Shown here one piece after another: positions 42,782-54,824 of a stretch of DNA of 62,159 nucleotides. Source of the stretch: Aquibacillus rhizosphaerae (lineage in GTDB: Bacteria; Bacillota; Bacilli; Bacillales; Amphibacillaceae); NCBI RefSeq assembly GCF_030282825.1, contig NZ_JASTZU010000040.1:1-62159 (forward strand), given 5' to 3'. Each line of letters starts with the position of its first letter. Position 1 is the stretch's first letter. A program made the translations under genes and the position numbers. The notes beneath the pieces were generated by a model. That model was not told the origin of the DNA. It was given only the letters and a program-made list of their open reading frames with translations, and did not search any database.

Positions 42782-42810
42782 ACCCCCATTAGGGAAGGAG
42801 GTAATGAATA

Positions 42811-43209
42811 ATGGTTATGACTGATCCAATTGCAGATATGCTTACTCGTATTCGTAATGCAAACATGGTGCGCCATGAGAAGCTTGAACTTCCTGCATCA
42901 AAGTTAAAAAAAGAAGTTGCTGACATTTTAAAGCGCGAAGGTTTCGTGCGTGATTATGAATACATTGAAGATAACAAACAGGGTGTACTACGTATATTCT
43001 TGAAATATGGTGCAAATGAAGAGAGAGTAATTACTGGTTTGAAGCGTATCAGTAAACCGGGATTACGTGTTTATGCAAAAGCTGATGAAATTCCAAAAGT
43101 ATTGAACGGTCTTGGTATTGCGATCGTATCGACTTCAAAAGGTGTATTTTCTGATAAAGAAGCACGTGAGCAGGCTATTGGCGGCGAAGTGCTAGCGTAT
43201 ATTTGGTAA
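42811..43209 (+). CDS. rpsH: 30S ribosomal protein S8
   Basis: A 132-residue S8, a primary 16S binder and, in E. coli, the spc operon autoregulator. [33 protein letters not shown] is the N-terminal half signature. The C-terminal [11 protein letters not shown] and [13 protein letters not shown] blocks bind helix 21. GGAAGGAGGTAATGAATA precedes the start. No frame or length anomaly. Confidence 0.98.
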   Translation: MVMTDPIADMLTRIRNANMVRHEKLELPASKLKKEVADILKREGFVRDYEYIEDNKQGVLRIFLKYGANEERVITGLKRISKPGLRVYAKADEIPKVLNGLGIAIVSTSKGVFSDKEAREQAIGGEVLAYIW

Positions 43210-43240
43210 TATATTATTTACAAGATAGGAGGTGCTCTGA

Positions 43241-43777
43241 ATGTCTCGTATAGGATTAAAAATCCTTGAAATCCCTGAAGGTGTTGACATCAAAATTGAT
43301 GGTAACACAGTAACAGTTAAGGGTCCTAAAGGTGAACTTACTCGTGTTTTTCATGAGGATATGACTATAAAGATCGAAGATAACGTTCTTACTGTTGAGC
43401 GTCCAAGTGATAATAAAACTCACCGTGCTCTACACGGTACTACACGTAGCTTGATTGGTAACATGGTTGAAGGAGTACACGTTGGCTATGAAAAAACACT
43501 TGAAATTCAAGGTGTTGGTTACCGTGCGCAAAAGCAAGGTGATAAAGTAGTAATTAACGCTGGTTATTCACACCCAGTTGAAATTGAAAAACGTGAAGGC
43601 ATTGAAATCGAAGTACCTGCAAATACAAAAGTAATTGTTAAGGGAATCGATAAAGAATTGGTTGGAGCAGTTGCTGCAAACATTAGAGCCATTCGCCCGC
43701 CTGAGCCTTACAAAGGAAAAGGTATTCGTTATGCAAATGAATATGTACGACGTAAAGAAGGTAAGACAGCTAAATAA
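43241..43777 (+). CDS. rplF: 50S ribosomal protein L6
   Basis: A 178-residue L6 with two related domains. It opens [46 protein letters not shown] lies near 77-101, and the signature [15 protein letters not shown] closes near 151-165. ATAGGAGGTGCTCTGA precedes the ATG. It sits at the factor-binding site under the L10-L12 stalk. rplR follows after 36 bp. Confidence 0.98.
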   Translation: MSRIGLKILEIPEGVDIKIDGNTVTVKGPKGELTRVFHEDMTIKIEDNVLTVERPSDNKTHRALHGTTRSLIGNMVEGVHVGYEKTLEIQGVGYRAQKQGDKVVINAGYSHPVEIEKREGIEIEVPANTKVIVKGIDKELVGAVAANIRAIRPPEPYKGKGIRYANEYVRRKEGKTAK

Positions 43778-43813
43778 AGCTGTTTAGTCAGGTAACAGAA
43801 AGGAGTGACCTAG

Positions 43814-44176
43814 ATGATCACTAAGCCAGATAAAAACGAAGTGCGTAAAAAAAGACACAAACGTGTTCGTAAAAACCTTTTTGGTACAGCGGAACGTCCA
43901 CGTATCAACGTATTCCGTTCCAATAAACACATCTATGCACAACTTATTGATGATACAAACAATAAAACATTAGCTAGTGCTTCAACTGTAGATAAAGAGT
44001 TTAATCTTGACTCTACTAGTAATGTTGAAGCAGCTCAAAAAGTTGGAGAATTACTTGCAACTCGCGCCCAAGCAAATGGCCATAAAAATGTGGTATTTGA
44101 CCGTGGTGGCTATTTGTATCATGGACGTGTTAAAGCATTAGCAGATGCTGCCCGCGAGGCAGGTCTTGAATTTTAA
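43814..44176 (+). CDS. rplR: 50S ribosomal protein L18
   Basis: A 120-residue L18, a 5S rRNA partner. It starts [44 protein letters not shown] is near 30-49, and [28 protein letters not shown] is the C-terminal signature. AAAGGAGTGACCTAG is the ribosome binding site. Together with L5 it forms the 5S ribonucleoprotein of the central protuberance. Confidence 0.98.
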   Translation: MITKPDKNEVRKKRHKRVRKNLFGTAERPRINVFRSNKHIYAQLIDDTNNKTLASASTVDKEFNLDSTSNVEAAQKVGELLATRAQANGHKNVVFDRGGYLYHGRVKALADAAREAGLEF

Positions 44177-44197
44177 TCGTTAAAGGAGGGACATATA

Positions 44198-44701
44198 TTG
44201 CGTACAAACATTGACCCGAATAAATTGGATCTAGAAGAACGTGTAGTTACAATCAACCGTGTAGCAAAAGTAGTAAAGGGTGGACGTCGTTTCCGCTTCG
44301 CTGCACTTGTTGTAGTCGGTGATAAAAATGGTCATGTTGGATTTGGTACAGGTAAAGCACAAGAGGTACCAGATGCAATCAAAAAAGCAATTGATGATGC
44401 AAAGAAAAATCTAATTACAGTACCTATCGTTGGTACGACAATTCCACATCAAATCACTGGTGGATTTGGTGCAGGTAGTATTTTCATGAAGCCAGCTTCA
44501 GAAGGTACAGGAGTTATTGCTGGTGGACCTGTACGTGCCGTACTTGAACTAGCTGGTGTTGGTGATATTCTTTCAAAATCACTAGGATCAAACACACCAA
44601 TTAATATGGTACGTGCAACAATTAATGGACTAAATGAATTGAAACGTGCTGAAGATGTAGCAAAACTACGTGGTAAATCAGTTGAAGAACTGTTAGGATA
44701 A
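44198..44701 (+). CDS. rpsE: 30S ribosomal protein S5
   Basis: A 167-residue S5 involved in decoding fidelity. [35 protein letters not shown] near 17-51 includes the loop where spectinomycin-resistance changes occur, and it looks wild type. [16 protein letters not shown] closes the fold. The TTG start follows AAAGGAGGGACATATA and yields the short N-terminus [15 protein letters not shown]. The [13 protein letters not shown] stretch near 87-99 departs a little from the B. subtilis sequence as I recall it. Confidence 0.97.
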   Translation: MRTNIDPNKLDLEERVVTINRVAKVVKGGRRFRFAALVVVGDKNGHVGFGTGKAQEVPDAIKKAIDDAKKNLITVPIVGTTIPHQITGGFGAGSIFMKPASEGTGVIAGGPVRAVLELAGVGDILSKSLGSNTPINMVRATINGLNELKRAEDVAKLRGKSVEELLG

Positions 44702-44714
44702 GGAGGGAAATCAA

Positions 44715-44897
44715 ATGGCTAAAAAGTTAGAAATTACCCTCACGCGCAGTGTTATTGGTAGATCAGAAGGTCAAAAAGCTACAGTTAAAACACTAGGTTT
44801 AAATAAAATCCGCCAAACAGTAGTCCGTGAAGATAATCCTGCCGTAAGAGGTATGATTACTAAAGTATCACATTTAGTAGCGGTAAAAGAAGTTTAA
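44715..44897 (+). CDS. rpmD: 50S ribosomal protein L30
   Basis: A 60-residue L30. The pattern [57 protein letters not shown] fits the bacterial short L30 from end to end (given here in pieces: [13 protein letters not shown] at 4-16, [11 protein letters not shown] near 26). AAGGAGGGAAATCAA precedes the ATG. It lies 13 bp after rpsE and 31 bp before rplO. Confidence 0.96.
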   Translation: MAKKLEITLTRSVIGRSEGQKATVKTLGLNKIRQTVVREDNPAVRGMITKVSHLVAVKEV

Positions 44898-44928
44898 AAA
44901 ATAGTTAGCGTAAAGAGGAGGTGCTCGC

Positions 44929-45366
44929 ATGAAACTTCATGAATTGAAGCCATCACAAGCTCGCAAAGAACGTAATCGTGTTGGTCGTGGAATGTCTTCA
45001 GGTAATGGAAAGACATCTGGGCGTGGACATAAAGGACAAAATTCACGTTCTGGTGGTGGAGTCCGTCCAGGATTCGAAGGTGGCCAAATGCCATTATTCC
45101 AACGTTTGCCTAAACGAGGATTTACAAACATTCACCGTAAAGAATTCGCGATCGTAAACTTAGATGCTCTAAACAAATTCGAAGAAGGTACAGAAATTAC
45201 ACCTGAGCTTTTACTTGAAACTGGTGTTGTAAGTAAAGTGAAAGCCGGAATTAAAGTTCTTGGAAATGGTTCTATTGAAAAGAAACTTACCGTAAAAGCT
45301 CACAAGTTCTCTGCTTCTGCTAAAGAAGCTATCGAGGCAGCGGGCGGTCAAACAGAGGTGATCTAA
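44929..45366 (+). CDS. rplO: 50S ribosomal protein L15
   Basis: A 145-residue L15. The long basic, glycine-rich N-terminal extension ([20 protein letters not shown] near 18-37) penetrates the 50S core. The globular C-terminal part ends [42 protein letters not shown] precedes the ATG. The stop overlaps the secY start by one base, so secY translation is coupled to a ribosomal protein. Confidence 0.98.
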   Translation: MKLHELKPSQARKERNRVGRGMSSGNGKTSGRGHKGQNSRSGGGVRPGFEGGQMPLFQRLPKRGFTNIHRKEFAIVNLDALNKFEEGTEITPELLLETGVVSKVKAGIKVLGNGSIEKKLTVKAHKFSASAKEAIEAAGGQTEVI

Positions 45367-46661
45367 TGTTCAGTACAATCTCCAATTTTATGCGCGTGGG
45401 TGATATTAGAAATAAAATAGTATTCACGTTGTTAATGCTAATAGTATTCCGATTAGGCACATTTATTCCAGTTCCTTTTTCTGATAAAGAAGCAATTAAC
45501 TTCATGGATGAACAAAGTGTTTTTGGGTTCTTGAATACATTTGGAGGCGGAGCATTGCAAAACTTCTCCATTTTTGCAATGGGAATCATGCCTTACATTA
45601 CAGCGTCCATCATCATGCAATTGTTGCAGATGGATGTTGTACAAAAGTTTTCAGAATGGAAAAAACAGGGGGAGATGGGCCGACGTAAGTTAGCTCAATT
45701 CACCCGTTATGCAACAATTGTCTTAGCCCTTATTCAGGCTAGTGCAATGTCTGTAGGTTTCAATGCAATGACTGGAGGTCAGTTAATTAAAGATCCTGGC
45801 GCTGGTAAATTCATTGTAATTGCAATTGTATTAACAAGTGGTACAGCATTTTTAATGTGGCTTGGTGAACAAATTACAGCTCATGGCGTTGGTAATGGAA
45901 TTTCCATCTTAATCTTTGCTGGTATTGTTGCTGCAATACCAAATGGTGTTAACCAGTTATATGAACAATATTTTGGTGGTAATGTTGGAGATGATTTATT
46001 CATCAATATCGTTATCGTTGCCTTAATTATATTAGTTGTTCTTGCTGTTGTAGTTGGAGTAATCTTTATCCAGCAAGCACTACGTAAAATACCAATTCAA
46101 TATGCGAAAAAAGTAGTTAATCGTTCTCCGGTTGGTGGACACTCTACACATTTGCCGTTAAAAGTAAATGCTGCTGGAGTTATCCCAGTAATCTTTGCAA
46201 TATCATTTATTGTTGCTCCTAGAACAGTAGCTAGTTTCTTTGAAAATAGTAGCTTTGCTGGAACAATAGAAACAATCTTTGATTACACACAACCTATAGG
46301 AATGGTAATTTATGTAGCGCTTATTATTGCCTTCACCTATTTCTACACATTTGTTCAAGTAAACCCTGAGCAAATGGCAGAAAACTTGAAAAAGCAAGGT
46401 GGATATATCCCGGGGATACGGCCTGGTAAAAATACGGAGACGTATCTTACTCGTGTAATGTATCGTCTAACGTTCGTAGGGTCTATCTTTCTAGCTGCTG
46501 TTTCTGTGTTACCACTTATTTTAGGTGATCTTGCAGGCTTACCTCAATCTGTACAAATTGGTGGTACTAGTTTGTTGATTGTTGTTGGTGTGGCATTACA
46601 GACAATGAAACAGTTAGAAAGTCAACTAGTAAAACGTCACTATAAAGGTTTTATAAAATAA
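45366..46661 (+). CDS. secY: Preprotein translocase subunit SecY
   Basis: A 431-residue channel protein with ten predicted membrane helices. The plug region follows the first helix (NTFGGGALQNFSIFAMGIMPYITASII near 59-85), and GHGVGNGIS-like AHGVGNGISILIF is near 174. The cytosolic loop GGYIPGIRPGKNTE is near 338. It pairs with SecE, encoded near 18356. The ATG shares a base with the rplO stop. There is no sign of truncation. Confidence 0.98.
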   Translation: MFSTISNFMRVGDIRNKIVFTLLMLIVFRLGTFIPVPFSDKEAINFMDEQSVFGFLNTFGGGALQNFSIFAMGIMPYITASIIMQLLQMDVVQKFSEWKKQGEMGRRKLAQFTRYATIVLALIQASAMSVGFNAMTGGQLIKDPGAGKFIVIAIVLTSGTAFLMWLGEQITAHGVGNGISILIFAGIVAAIPNGVNQLYEQYFGGNVGDDLFINIVIVALIILVVLAVVVGVIFIQQALRKIPIQYAKKVVNRSPVGGHSTHLPLKVNAAGVIPVIFAISFIVAPRTVASFFENSSFAGTIETIFDYTQPIGMVIYVALIIAFTYFYTFVQVNPEQMAENLKKQGGYIPGIRPGKNTETYLTRVMYRLTFVGSIFLAAVSVLPLILGDLAGLPQSVQIGGTSLLIVVGVALQTMKQLESQLVKRHYKGFIK

Positions 46662-46693
46662 GAATTGATATAAGCTGATGTTGTACATGATGA

Positions 46694-48111
<1,418 letters not shown>

Positions 48112-48127
48112 GTGAAGGTGATCGTGG

Positions 48128-48463
48128 TTGAATGATTCGGAGTCGAGTCCGCAAATAGGTCAAGTTGTTCAAATCTTACAAGGACGAGAAGCAGGTCAAT
48201 ATGCTATTGTCATAGATGTTGTGGATGATCGTTTTGTCTTGCTTGCTGATGGAGAAAAAAGGAAATATGATCGTCCTAAGAAAAAGAATAGACATCATAT
48301 TGAGCCATTGGCTTATATTTCTCCGGAGGTCCAATACAGCCTTCTAGAAACTGGTCGCGTCACAAATGGTAAGCTGCGTTTTGCTATATCTAAATTTGTC
48401 AATGAAATAGTGACTGATTTAAAGAAGGGAGATCAACTCGATGGCGAAAGACGATGCAATTGA
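48128..48463 (+). CDS. KOW-domain RNA-binding protein (YbzG-like)
   Basis: A 111-residue protein with a KOW-like motif near residues 10-45 ([25 protein letters not shown], then [19 protein letters not shown]). It is related to the L14e-like proteins seen beside infA in bacilli. The TTG start at 48128 follows GAAGGTGATC; no ATG fits. The 3' end overlaps infA by 23 bp in a different frame, so infA's ribosome binding site (AGAAGGGAGATC) lies within this gene. Probable role: ribosome-associated RNA binding, unproven. Confidence 0.85.
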   Translation: MNDSESSPQIGQVVQILQGREAGQYAIVIDVVDDRFVLLADGEKRKYDRPKKKNRHHIEPLAYISPEVQYSLLETGRVTNGKLRFAISKFVNEIVTDLKKGDQLDGERRCN

Positions 48464-48659
48464 AGTAGAAGGTACTGTCACTGATACATTACCTAATGCT
48501 ATGTTTAAAGTTGAATTAGAGAATGGTCATACCGTTTTAGCTCATGTATCTGGAAAGATTCGTATGCACTTTATTCGAATTTTACCAGGAGATAAGGTGA
48601 CGGTTGAACTTTCTCCATATGATTTAACAAGAGGGCGTATTACGTACCGATACAAATAA
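48441..48659 (+). CDS. infA: Translation initiation factor IF-1
   Basis: A 72-residue OB-fold factor that occupies the 30S A site during initiation. [30 protein letters not shown] and [35 protein letters not shown] cover the whole family sequence. The ATG lies inside the end of the upstream gene, with AAGGGAGATCAACTCG as ribosome binding site. No anomalies. Confidence 0.98.
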   Translation: MAKDDAIEVEGTVTDTLPNAMFKVELENGHTVLAHVSGKIRMHFIRILPGDKVTVELSPYDLTRGRITYRYK

Positions 48660-48806
<147 letters not shown>

Positions 48807-48830
48807 TAAATAAGGAGGTGCACGTCTTTA

Positions 48831-49196
48831 ATGGCACGTATTTCAGGTATAGACATTCCTCGTGAAAAACGTGTGGTAATTTCTCTTACTTATGTTTACG
48901 GTATTGGAAAAGCTACTGCACAAGAAGTGTTAAAAGAAGCTGGAGTTTCTGAAGACACTCGTGTTCGCGATTTAACAGAAGATGAGTTAGCAAGAATTCG
49001 TACTGCAATTGAAAAGTACAATGTAGAGGGTGATCTTCGACGTGAAGTATCACTAAACATTAAACGCCTAATCGAAATTGGCTCATATCGTGGAATTCGT
49101 CACCGTAGAGGTTTACCAGTGCGAGGACAGCATACAAAGAACAACTCTCGTACACGTAAAGGCCCACGTAAAACTATGGCTAACAAGAAAAAATAA
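48831..49196 (+). CDS. rpsM: 30S ribosomal protein S13
   Basis: A 121-residue S13 in the 30S head that contacts the P-site t[36 protein letters not shown] opens it. [29 protein letters not shown] near 90-117 is the basic tail. TAAGGAGGTGCACGTCTTTA precedes the ATG. rpsK follows after 22 bp. Confidence 0.98.
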   Translation: MARISGIDIPREKRVVISLTYVYGIGKATAQEVLKEAGVSEDTRVRDLTEDELARIRTAIEKYNVEGDLRREVSLNIKRLIEIGSYRGIRHRRGLPVRGQHTKNNSRTRKGPRKTMANKKK

Positions 49197-49218
49197 GCTA
49201 AGGGAGGTTAGTTAATTA

Positions 49219-49608
49219 ATGGCACGTAGAACTAATACACGTAAAAAACGTGTGAAAAAGAATATTGATACTGGTATTGCACATATTCGTTCCACTTTCA
49301 ATAATACAATCGTTACAATTACTGATGTGCAAGGAAACGTTGTAGCATGGAGTAGTGCTGGATCTCTTGGGTTTAAAGGGTCTCGTAAATCTACACCATT
49401 CGCTGCACAAATGGCAGCAGAAGCTGCAGCTAAATCTGCACAAGAACACGGTGTTAAAACTCTAGAAGTAACTGTTAAAGGACCAGGCGCCGGACGTGAA
49501 GCGGCAATCCGTTCACTACAAGCAGCAGGTATTGAAGTTACTGCCATTGTTGATGTAACACCAGTTCCTCACAATGGTTGTCGCCCACCAAAACGTCGTC
49601 GTGTTTAA
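49219..49608 (+). CDS. rpsK: 30S ribosomal protein S11
   Basis: A 129-residue S11 on the 30S platform. [46 protein letters not shown] is the conserved core (given in part), and [16 protein letters not shown] closes it. AAGGGAGGTTAGTTAATTA precedes the start. It is followed by a 232-bp gap before rpoA that contains a candidate promoter and a strong hairpin. Confidence 0.98.
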   Translation: MARRTNTRKKRVKKNIDTGIAHIRSTFNNTIVTITDVQGNVVAWSSAGSLGFKGSRKSTPFAAQMAAEAAAKSAQEHGVKTLEVTVKGPGAGREAAIRSLQAAGIEVTAIVDVTPVPHNGCRPPKRRRV

Positions 49609-49624
49609 TTTATCCGTATATAAT

Positions 49625-49653
49625 TTGTCAGCCTGTCTATAATGGGTTATGAT
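49625..49653 (+). promoter_or_regulatory. Candidate internal promoter for rpoA-rplQ
   Basis: TTGTCA (49625-49630) and TATGAT (49648-49653), spacer 17 bp, in the rpsK-rpoA gap. It could give extra rpoA-rplQ transcription. Confidence 0.5.
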
Positions 49654-49783
49654 AGCTAAAAGTATAGGGATCAAAACTGTTATAAGTGAATGAAGTTTTG
49701 TTACCCTTAAGTCAGCATCGCATTTGACAGAAGAATACGAAATTGAATAGTGCAGAAACGGGAACTGCCTACCTGAGGAATTT

Positions 49784-49807
49784 CGGTTAGACATCATAGT
49801 CTAGCCG
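49784..49807 (+). promoter_or_regulatory. Hairpin upstream of the rpoA ribosome binding site
   Basis: CGGTTAGAC pairs with GTCTAGCCG (one G-T pair, loop ATCATA). It ends 17 bases before GAAGGAGGG, the rpoA ribosome binding site, without a T run, so it is not a terminator. Confidence 0.65.
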
Positions 49808-49840
49808 AGGTTTCGACGTTTTGAAGGAGGGTTTTAACTA

Positions 49841-50785
49841 ATGATCGAAATTGAAAAACCAAAGATTGAAACGGTAGAGGTCAGCGATGATGCTACATTT
49901 GGAAAATTCGTCGTGGAACCACTAGAACGCGGATATGGTACTACACTGGGTAACTCTTTGCGTCGTATCCTTTTATCCTCACTTCCTGGCGCTGCTGTTA
50001 CATCTGTACAAATTGACGGAGCACTTCACGAATTTTCAACTATTGATGGAGTCGTAGAAGATGTTACAACGATAGTTTTAAATCTTAAGAAGCTTGCTCT
50101 CAAGATTTATTCTGAAGAAGAGAAAACATTAGAGATTGACGTGCAGGGAGAAGGAAAAGTTACAGCTGCTGATATTACTTATGATAGTGATGTTGAGATC
50201 TTAAATCCTGATCTTCATATTGCTACATTAGGAAAAAATGCTAATTTGCATATGAAGATTACAGCTGAACGTGGACGTGGGTACCGCCCAGCTGATGTAA
50301 ACAACCATGATGATCAGCCGATTGGTGTTGTTCCTGTTGATTCTATCTTTACACCAGTTTCCCGAGTGACTTATCAAGTAGAGAATACCCGTGTAGGGCA
50401 AATAACTAACTTTGATAAGTTAACATTGGATGTATGGACAGATGGCAGTATAAGACCTGAAGAGGCAGTATCATTAGGAGCAAAAATATATACAGAGCAT
50501 TTGAATATCTTCGTAGGTCTAACAGATGAAGCACAAAATGCAGAAATTATGATCGAAAAAGAAGAAGATCAAAAAGAAAAAGTTCTAGAGATGACGATTG
50601 AAGAACTTGATTTATCTGTACGTTCTTACAATTGTTTGAAACGTGCTGGAATTAACACAGTGCAAGAACTTGCTCACAAATCTGAAGAAGACATGATGAA
50701 AGTACGTAACTTAGGACGTAAATCTCTTGAGGAAGTAAAACATAAACTTGAGGATCTTGGTCTAGGTTTACGTAAAGACGATTGA
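49841..50785 (+). CDS. rpoA: DNA-directed RNA polymerase subunit alpha
   Basis: A 314-residue alpha subunit. The N-terminal dimerisation and assembly domain (~1-230) includes [23 protein letters not shown] near 31-53. The C-terminal domain near 245-310 binds UP elements and activators ([37 protein letters not shown] in part). GAAGGAGGGTTTTAACTA precedes the ATG. Length matches the family. Confidence 0.98.
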   Translation: MIEIEKPKIETVEVSDDATFGKFVVEPLERGYGTTLGNSLRRILLSSLPGAAVTSVQIDGALHEFSTIDGVVEDVTTIVLNLKKLALKIYSEEEKTLEIDVQGEGKVTAADITYDSDVEILNPDLHIATLGKNANLHMKITAERGRGYRPADVNNHDDQPIGVVPVDSIFTPVSRVTYQVENTRVGQITNFDKLTLDVWTDGSIRPEEAVSLGAKIYTEHLNIFVGLTDEAQNAEIMIEKEEDQKEKVLEMTIEELDLSVRSYNCLKRAGINTVQELAHKSEEDMMKVRNLGRKSLEEVKHKLEDLGLGLRKDD

Positions 50786-50836
50786 TAATATTTCATTAGA
50801 CACCTTTAGATATTCCGAAAAAGGGAGGGATAATCC

Positions 50837-51190
50837 ATGGCTAGAAAACTAGGTCGTACAACAGATCAACGTATGGCACTACTTCGTAACCTTGCCACAG
50901 ACTTGATTATTCATGAACGACTTGAAACAACTGAAGCTAAAGCAAAAGAGCTTCGTTCTGTTGTTGAAAAAATGATTACTCTTGGTAAGCGCGGTGATCT
51001 TCATGCCCGTCGTCAAGCAGCAGCTTTTCTATATAATGCAGAAGCGAATGAAAATGAAGATGCAGTTCAAAAGTTATTCAGTGATATTGCTGCTCGTTAT
51101 GACGAGCGTCAAGGCGGATATACACGTGTTCTTAAAGTTGGACCACGTCGCGGTGATGGAGCAGAAATGGCGATTATTGAACTAGTATAA
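50837..51190 (+). CDS. rplQ: 50S ribosomal protein L17
   Basis: A 117-residue L17 near the tunnel exit. [37 protein letters not shown] is the N-terminal signature (in part), and [25 protein letters not shown] ends it. AAAGGGAGGGATAATCC precedes the start. It is the last gene of the supercluster and is followed by a terminator. Confidence 0.98.
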   Translation: MARKLGRTTDQRMALLRNLATDLIIHERLETTEAKAKELRSVVEKMITLGKRGDLHARRQAAAFLYNAEANENEDAVQKLFSDIAARYDERQGGYTRVLKVGPRRGDGAEMAIIELV

Positions 51191-51213
51191 TAAAAATGTA
51201 AGTTTAGTGGCTA

Positions 51214-51263
51214 TAAGGGCAGGACTGAATCTCTTCCAAGAGGTGAATCCAAGCCCTTTTTTA
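51214..51263 (+). terminator. Terminator of the S10-spc-alpha supercluster
   Basis: AAGGGC (51215-51220) pairs with GCCCTT (51253-51258), enclosing a CTCTT-CC-AAGAG hairpin, and is followed by a T-rich tail. The rest of the 308-bp gap before ecfA1 (to 51498) is AT-rich, without a riboswitch or clear promoter that I can recognise. Confidence 0.85.
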
Positions 51264-51498
51264 TTTTGTTAAAAGTCAATTTCCTATATCACTAGTTTAA
51301 ATCAACAAAACAACTATAATACAGCGCGCTAATCCCCATCAGAAATTCCCCGTGTTATGATAAAATGAATTTAGGCTATGTTTGCCACGAGTATATACTT
51401 GAATAAGTTGTAATTACTTACATGTTATTATTATAAGGTATGATAAATAATTATTTCCAGGGAAATAGAGTAGCCGATTTTGATTGTGGAGGTAATTT

Positions 51499-52338
51499 AT
51501 GAAGAAAGTATTTATTGCGTTTCGTAATGTTTCATTTCGTTATGGTGAAGAATATCCTTGGGCACTGAAAAATATTAGTTTTGAAATTTTCTCTGATGAA
51601 TGGATAGCAATTATCGGTCATAATGGATCGGGAAAGTCTACTATTGCTAAACTTATAAATGGTTTATTACTTCCTCAAGAAGGTGAGATTATAGTTGATG
51701 GTATGCCTGTTAATGAGGAAACAATTTGGGATATTAGAAAAAGCGTAGGGATGGTTTTTCAAAACCCTGATAATCAGTTTGTAGGTACAACAGTTAGAGA
51801 TGATGTTGCATTTGGGCTTGAGAACCGAGGTATTGCTAGAGAAGAAATGATTCAGAGAATTAATGATAGTTTAGATGCCGTTGGGATGACTGACTATATA
51901 CTGCATGAGCCGCATCGCTTATCGGGTGGTCAAAAGCAACGGGTGGCAATTGCAAGCATACTAGCAATTTCACCTGAAGTTATTATCTTAGATGAAGCTA
52001 CCGCAATGCTAGACCCAAAAGGACGTCATGAAATAATGAATACAGTAAATGAAGTGAAAAATAAACATCATTTAGCATTAGTAGCAATTACACATGACCT
52101 CAACGAAATTACGCAGGCGGATCGTGTAATAGTTATGAGTGAGGGTGAAGTATGGTTAGAATCTAACCCACGAGATGTTTTCTCCCGCAAAGAGGAGTTG
52201 CAACAAATTGGTTTAGATATCCCGTTTATTGCTAAGTTAGCAGATGACCTATCTAGTATAGGTGTCCCAATAAAAAATCAACCACTAAATCATGAGGAGT
52301 TATTGATAGAATTATGGAAATATCATTCAAAAATGTAG
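51499..52338 (+). CDS. ecfA1: Energy-coupling factor transporter ATPase EcfA1
   Basis: A 279-residue ABC ATPase. Walker [10 protein letters not shown] is near 40-48, the signature LSGGQKQR near 141, Walker [13 protein letters not shown] near 159, and the switch His is in ITHDL near 197. With EcfA2 and EcfT it forms the general energising module that serves many vitamin-binding S components. TGGAGGTAATTT precedes the ATG. The end overlaps ecfA2 by 25 bp, consistent with strict co-translation. Confidence 0.96.
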   Translation: MKKVFIAFRNVSFRYGEEYPWALKNISFEIFSDEWIAIIGHNGSGKSTIAKLINGLLLPQEGEIIVDGMPVNEETIWDIRKSVGMVFQNPDNQFVGTTVRDDVAFGLENRGIAREEMIQRINDSLDAVGMTDYILHEPHRLSGGQKQRVAIASILAISPEVIILDEATAMLDPKGRHEIMNTVNEVKNKHHLALVAITHDLNEITQADRVIVMSEGEVWLESNPRDVFSRKEELQQIGLDIPFIAKLADDLSSIGVPIKNQPLNHEELLIELWKYHSKM

Positions 52339-53186
52339 ATTATACATATCAACCAAATACTCCTTTTGAGCATAAAGCTATTCGTAACCTTTCATTTAAA
52401 GTAGCCTCAGGAACATTTGTAGCGATAGTCGGACATACGGGTTCAGGTAAATCTACGGTAATTCAACATCTAAATGGTTTGCTTACTCCAACATATGGAG
52501 AAGTGTCGATTGGTGATTATAAATTAACTCCAGAAAAAAAGATAAAAAATATAAAAGATCTTAGAAAACGTGTTGGTGTCGTCTTTCAATATCCTGAGCA
52601 CCAATTATTTGAAGAAACTATTGAAAAAGATATAGCATTTGGTCCAAAAAATTTCGGTGCTAATGAAGAAGCTATTAAAGAGCGCATTATTGAAGTGATG
52701 CAATCTGTAAATTTACCAGAACAATTATTAACTAGGTCCCCATTCGATTTAAGTGGAGGACAAATGAGAAGGGCTGCTATTGCTGGAGTCTTGGCGGTCG
52801 ATCCCGAGGTGTTAGTATTAGATGAGCCTACTGCAGGATTAGACCCCCGCGGACAAAGAGACATGATGGAGATGTTTTACCGATTACACCATAGTAAAAA
52901 GCTTACAACCTTTTTGGTTACCCATAGTATGGAAGATGCACTTGAATATGCAGACCACGTCATCGTTCTTGATAAAGGAACTAAATTTATGGAAGGTAAG
53001 CCAAGTGAAGTTTTTCTTAGGCAAAAAGAATTAAATGAAGTACAACTAGATATTCCCGAAGTTATTAAAATTCTGTTTAAAGTAAAAGAGAAACTTGGAA
53101 TCTCTTTATCCTATAAAGGACAATCTACATATGATTTAGCATGTGAGTTGAAAGCTGCTCTTGGAGGTGGTAGTACCAATGAATAA
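52314..53186 (+). CDS. ecfA2: Energy-coupling factor transporter ATPase EcfA2
   Basis: A 290-residue ABC ATPase, partner of EcfA1. Walker [10 protein letters not shown] is near 40-48, the signature LSGGQMRR near 144, Walker [13 protein letters not shown] near 162, and VTHSM holds the switch His. AACACCAAATACTCC-type N-terminal sequence follows [14 protein letters not shown]. The start lies inside ecfA1 with GAGGAGTTATTG upstream. It overlaps ecfT by eight bases. Confidence 0.96.
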   Translation: MEISFKNVDYTYQPNTPFEHKAIRNLSFKVASGTFVAIVGHTGSGKSTVIQHLNGLLTPTYGEVSIGDYKLTPEKKIKNIKDLRKRVGVVFQYPEHQLFEETIEKDIAFGPKNFGANEEAIKERIIEVMQSVNLPEQLLTRSPFDLSGGQMRRAAIAGVLAVDPEVLVLDEPTAGLDPRGQRDMMEMFYRLHHSKKLTTFLVTHSMEDALEYADHVIVLDKGTKFMEGKPSEVFLRQKELNEVQLDIPEVIKILFKVKEKLGISLSYKGQSTYDLACELKAALGGGSTNE

Positions 53187-53976
53187 CGCCCTTATTATTG
53201 GTCAATATGTTCCTAGTAACTCTTTCATTCATAGACTGGACCCACGTACAAAAATTGTAATAATATTCTTTTTTGTCATTTTTGTTTTCTTTGCTAATTC
53301 TGTCGCTAGTTATGGTCTTTTAACATTGTTTTCAATAAGCAGTGCGTTAGCAACAAAAATTAAACTTTCTTTTATTATTAAAGGCTTAACACCAGTTTGG
53401 ATACTTATCATATTTACGTTTATATTACATTTGATTGTAACAAAAGAAGGTGAAGTATTATTTGAAGTTTTCTCCTATCCAATTTTCTCTGGTGCGGTTA
53501 TATTGGGTGCTGCGATAGCTTTGCGTTTCTTTCTGTTAATTTTGGTAACTTCTCTACTAACACTTACTACTACGCCGATAGAAATAACCGATGCAATTGA
53601 ACACATACTGCAGCCACTAAATAGAATTAAATTCCCTGTTCATGAATTAGCATTGATGATGTCGATATCCTTACGTTTCATTCCTACATTAATGCAGGAG
53701 ACAGAGAAAATATCTAAGGCTCAAGCATCACGAGGAGTGGACTTTAAAACAGGGCCTATGAAAGATAGAATTCAAGCGATTGTACCTTTATTAGTTCCAT
53801 TGTTTATAAGTGCGTTTAAACGTGCAGAAGAGCTTGCTATGGCCATGGAAGCCCGAGGCTATCAAGGTGGAGATGGAAGAACGAAGCTTCGTGAGTTAAA
53901 AATAGAACGCCGTGATTGGCTAACGTTTTTTGGTTTTGCACTTGTTATTTTAAGTTTATTTCTTACAAGATCGTAA
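53179..53976 (+). CDS. ecfT: Energy-coupling factor transporter transmembrane protein EcfT
   Basis: A 265-residue membrane protein with about five or six hydrophobic segments. It has the two Ala-Arg-Gly-type coupling motifs that contact the ATPases: ASRGVDF near 183 and EARGYQG near 223. ATG 53179 follows TTGGAGGTGG and gives [25 protein letters not shown], the family N-terminus. No S-component gene is nearby, so substrates are served from elsewhere in the genome. Confidence 0.95.
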   Translation: MNNALIIGQYVPSNSFIHRLDPRTKIVIIFFFVIFVFFANSVASYGLLTLFSISSALATKIKLSFIIKGLTPVWILIIFTFILHLIVTKEGEVLFEVFSYPIFSGAVILGAAIALRFFLLILVTSLLTLTTTPIEITDAIEHILQPLNRIKFPVHELALMMSISLRFIPTLMQETEKISKAQASRGVDFKTGPMKDRIQAIVPLLVPLFISAFKRAEELAMAMEARGYQGGDGRTKLRELKIERRDWLTFFGFALVILSLFLTRS

Positions 53977-53991
53977 AGGGTGAAAAAGATT

Positions 53992-54753
53992 GTGAAAAGA
54001 ATTAAGTGTATCATTAAATACGATGGAACTAATTTTTCAGGTTACCAGGTCCAACCTAAAGGGAGAACTGTTCAAGAAGAATTAGAAAAGGCTCTAAAAA
54101 AAATTCATAAAGGCGAAAAAAAGTCCGTTATCGCTTCTGGTAGAACTGATGCAAGAGTACATGCACTCGGACAGGTAATTCATTTTGATACACACCTTGA
54201 TATTCCACCAGCTAATTGGAAAAGAGCATTTAATGCAGTTTTGCCTGAAGATATAATGGTAAAAAAAGCAGCTATTGTAAGTAGTAATTTTCACGCTCGA
54301 TTTGATGTGGTAGAAAAGGAGTACCATTACTTTCTTTCTACTGAAAAAGAGAAAAATGTATTTATTAGAAATTATGCTTTTCATTTTACGCATCATCTTG
54401 ATTTACAAGCAATAAATGCAGCGTGTAAGTTGTTGGAAGGAGAACATGATTTCAGCTCATTTTGTGCAGCTAAAGCAGGTGTAAAGGGGCTGAAGGTTCG
54501 AACTATCTATCATGCCTCCTGTTATAAAGATGAAGAGAAGCAGCAAATAGAGTTTGTTTTTAAAGGAAATGGTTTCTTATACAATATGGTTCGTATATTA
54601 GTAGGAACTTTAATCGAAGTTGGAAGAGGGAAACGACAACCGTCTGATATAATCGATATGATAGAAGCAAAGGATCGGTCGGTAGCTGGCAAAACGGCGC
54701 CAGCTCAAGGTTTGTTTTTATGGAATGTTGTCTATAATGATGACTGTGGATAG
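53992..54753 (+). CDS. truA: tRNA pseudouridine synthase A
   Basis: A 253-residue enzyme that makes pseudouridine at positions 38-40 of tRNAs. The N-terminal half has IKYDGTNFSGYQVQP near 8-22. The catalytic Asp lies in GRTDARVHALGQ near 48-59, and GNGFLYNMVRILVGTLIEVG is near 194-213. GTG 53992 is preferred (AAAGGGTG upstream, N-terminus VKRIKCIIKYDG); a GTG 12 bases earlier overlaps the binding site. It follows ecfT closely, as in B. subtilis. Confidence 0.95.
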   Translation: MKRIKCIIKYDGTNFSGYQVQPKGRTVQEELEKALKKIHKGEKKSVIASGRTDARVHALGQVIHFDTHLDIPPANWKRAFNAVLPEDIMVKKAAIVSSNFHARFDVVEKEYHYFLSTEKEKNVFIRNYAFHFTHHLDLQAINAACKLLEGEHDFSSFCAAKAGVKGLKVRTIYHASCYKDEEKQQIEFVFKGNGFLYNMVRILVGTLIEVGRGKRQPSDIIDMIEAKDRSVAGKTAPAQGLFLWNVVYNDDCG

Positions 54754-54789
54754 TTGTTGAAAAACAACGGCTCCAGGTGTAACATTCTA

Positions 54790-54818
54790 TTGACTTTAAA
54801 ACCTAGTTGTTATATGAT
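54790..54818 (+). promoter_or_regulatory. rplM-rpsI promoter
   Basis: TTGACT (54790-54795) and TATGAT (54813-54818), spacer 17 bp, giving a leader of about 150 nt. Confidence 0.75.
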
Positions 54819-54824
54819 GATTAA

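Noticed and set aside
51264-51498. Riboswitch before the ECF transporter genes
   Set aside because: No recognisable aptamer, and ecfA1-A2-T serve many substrates, so a specific riboswitch is not expected.
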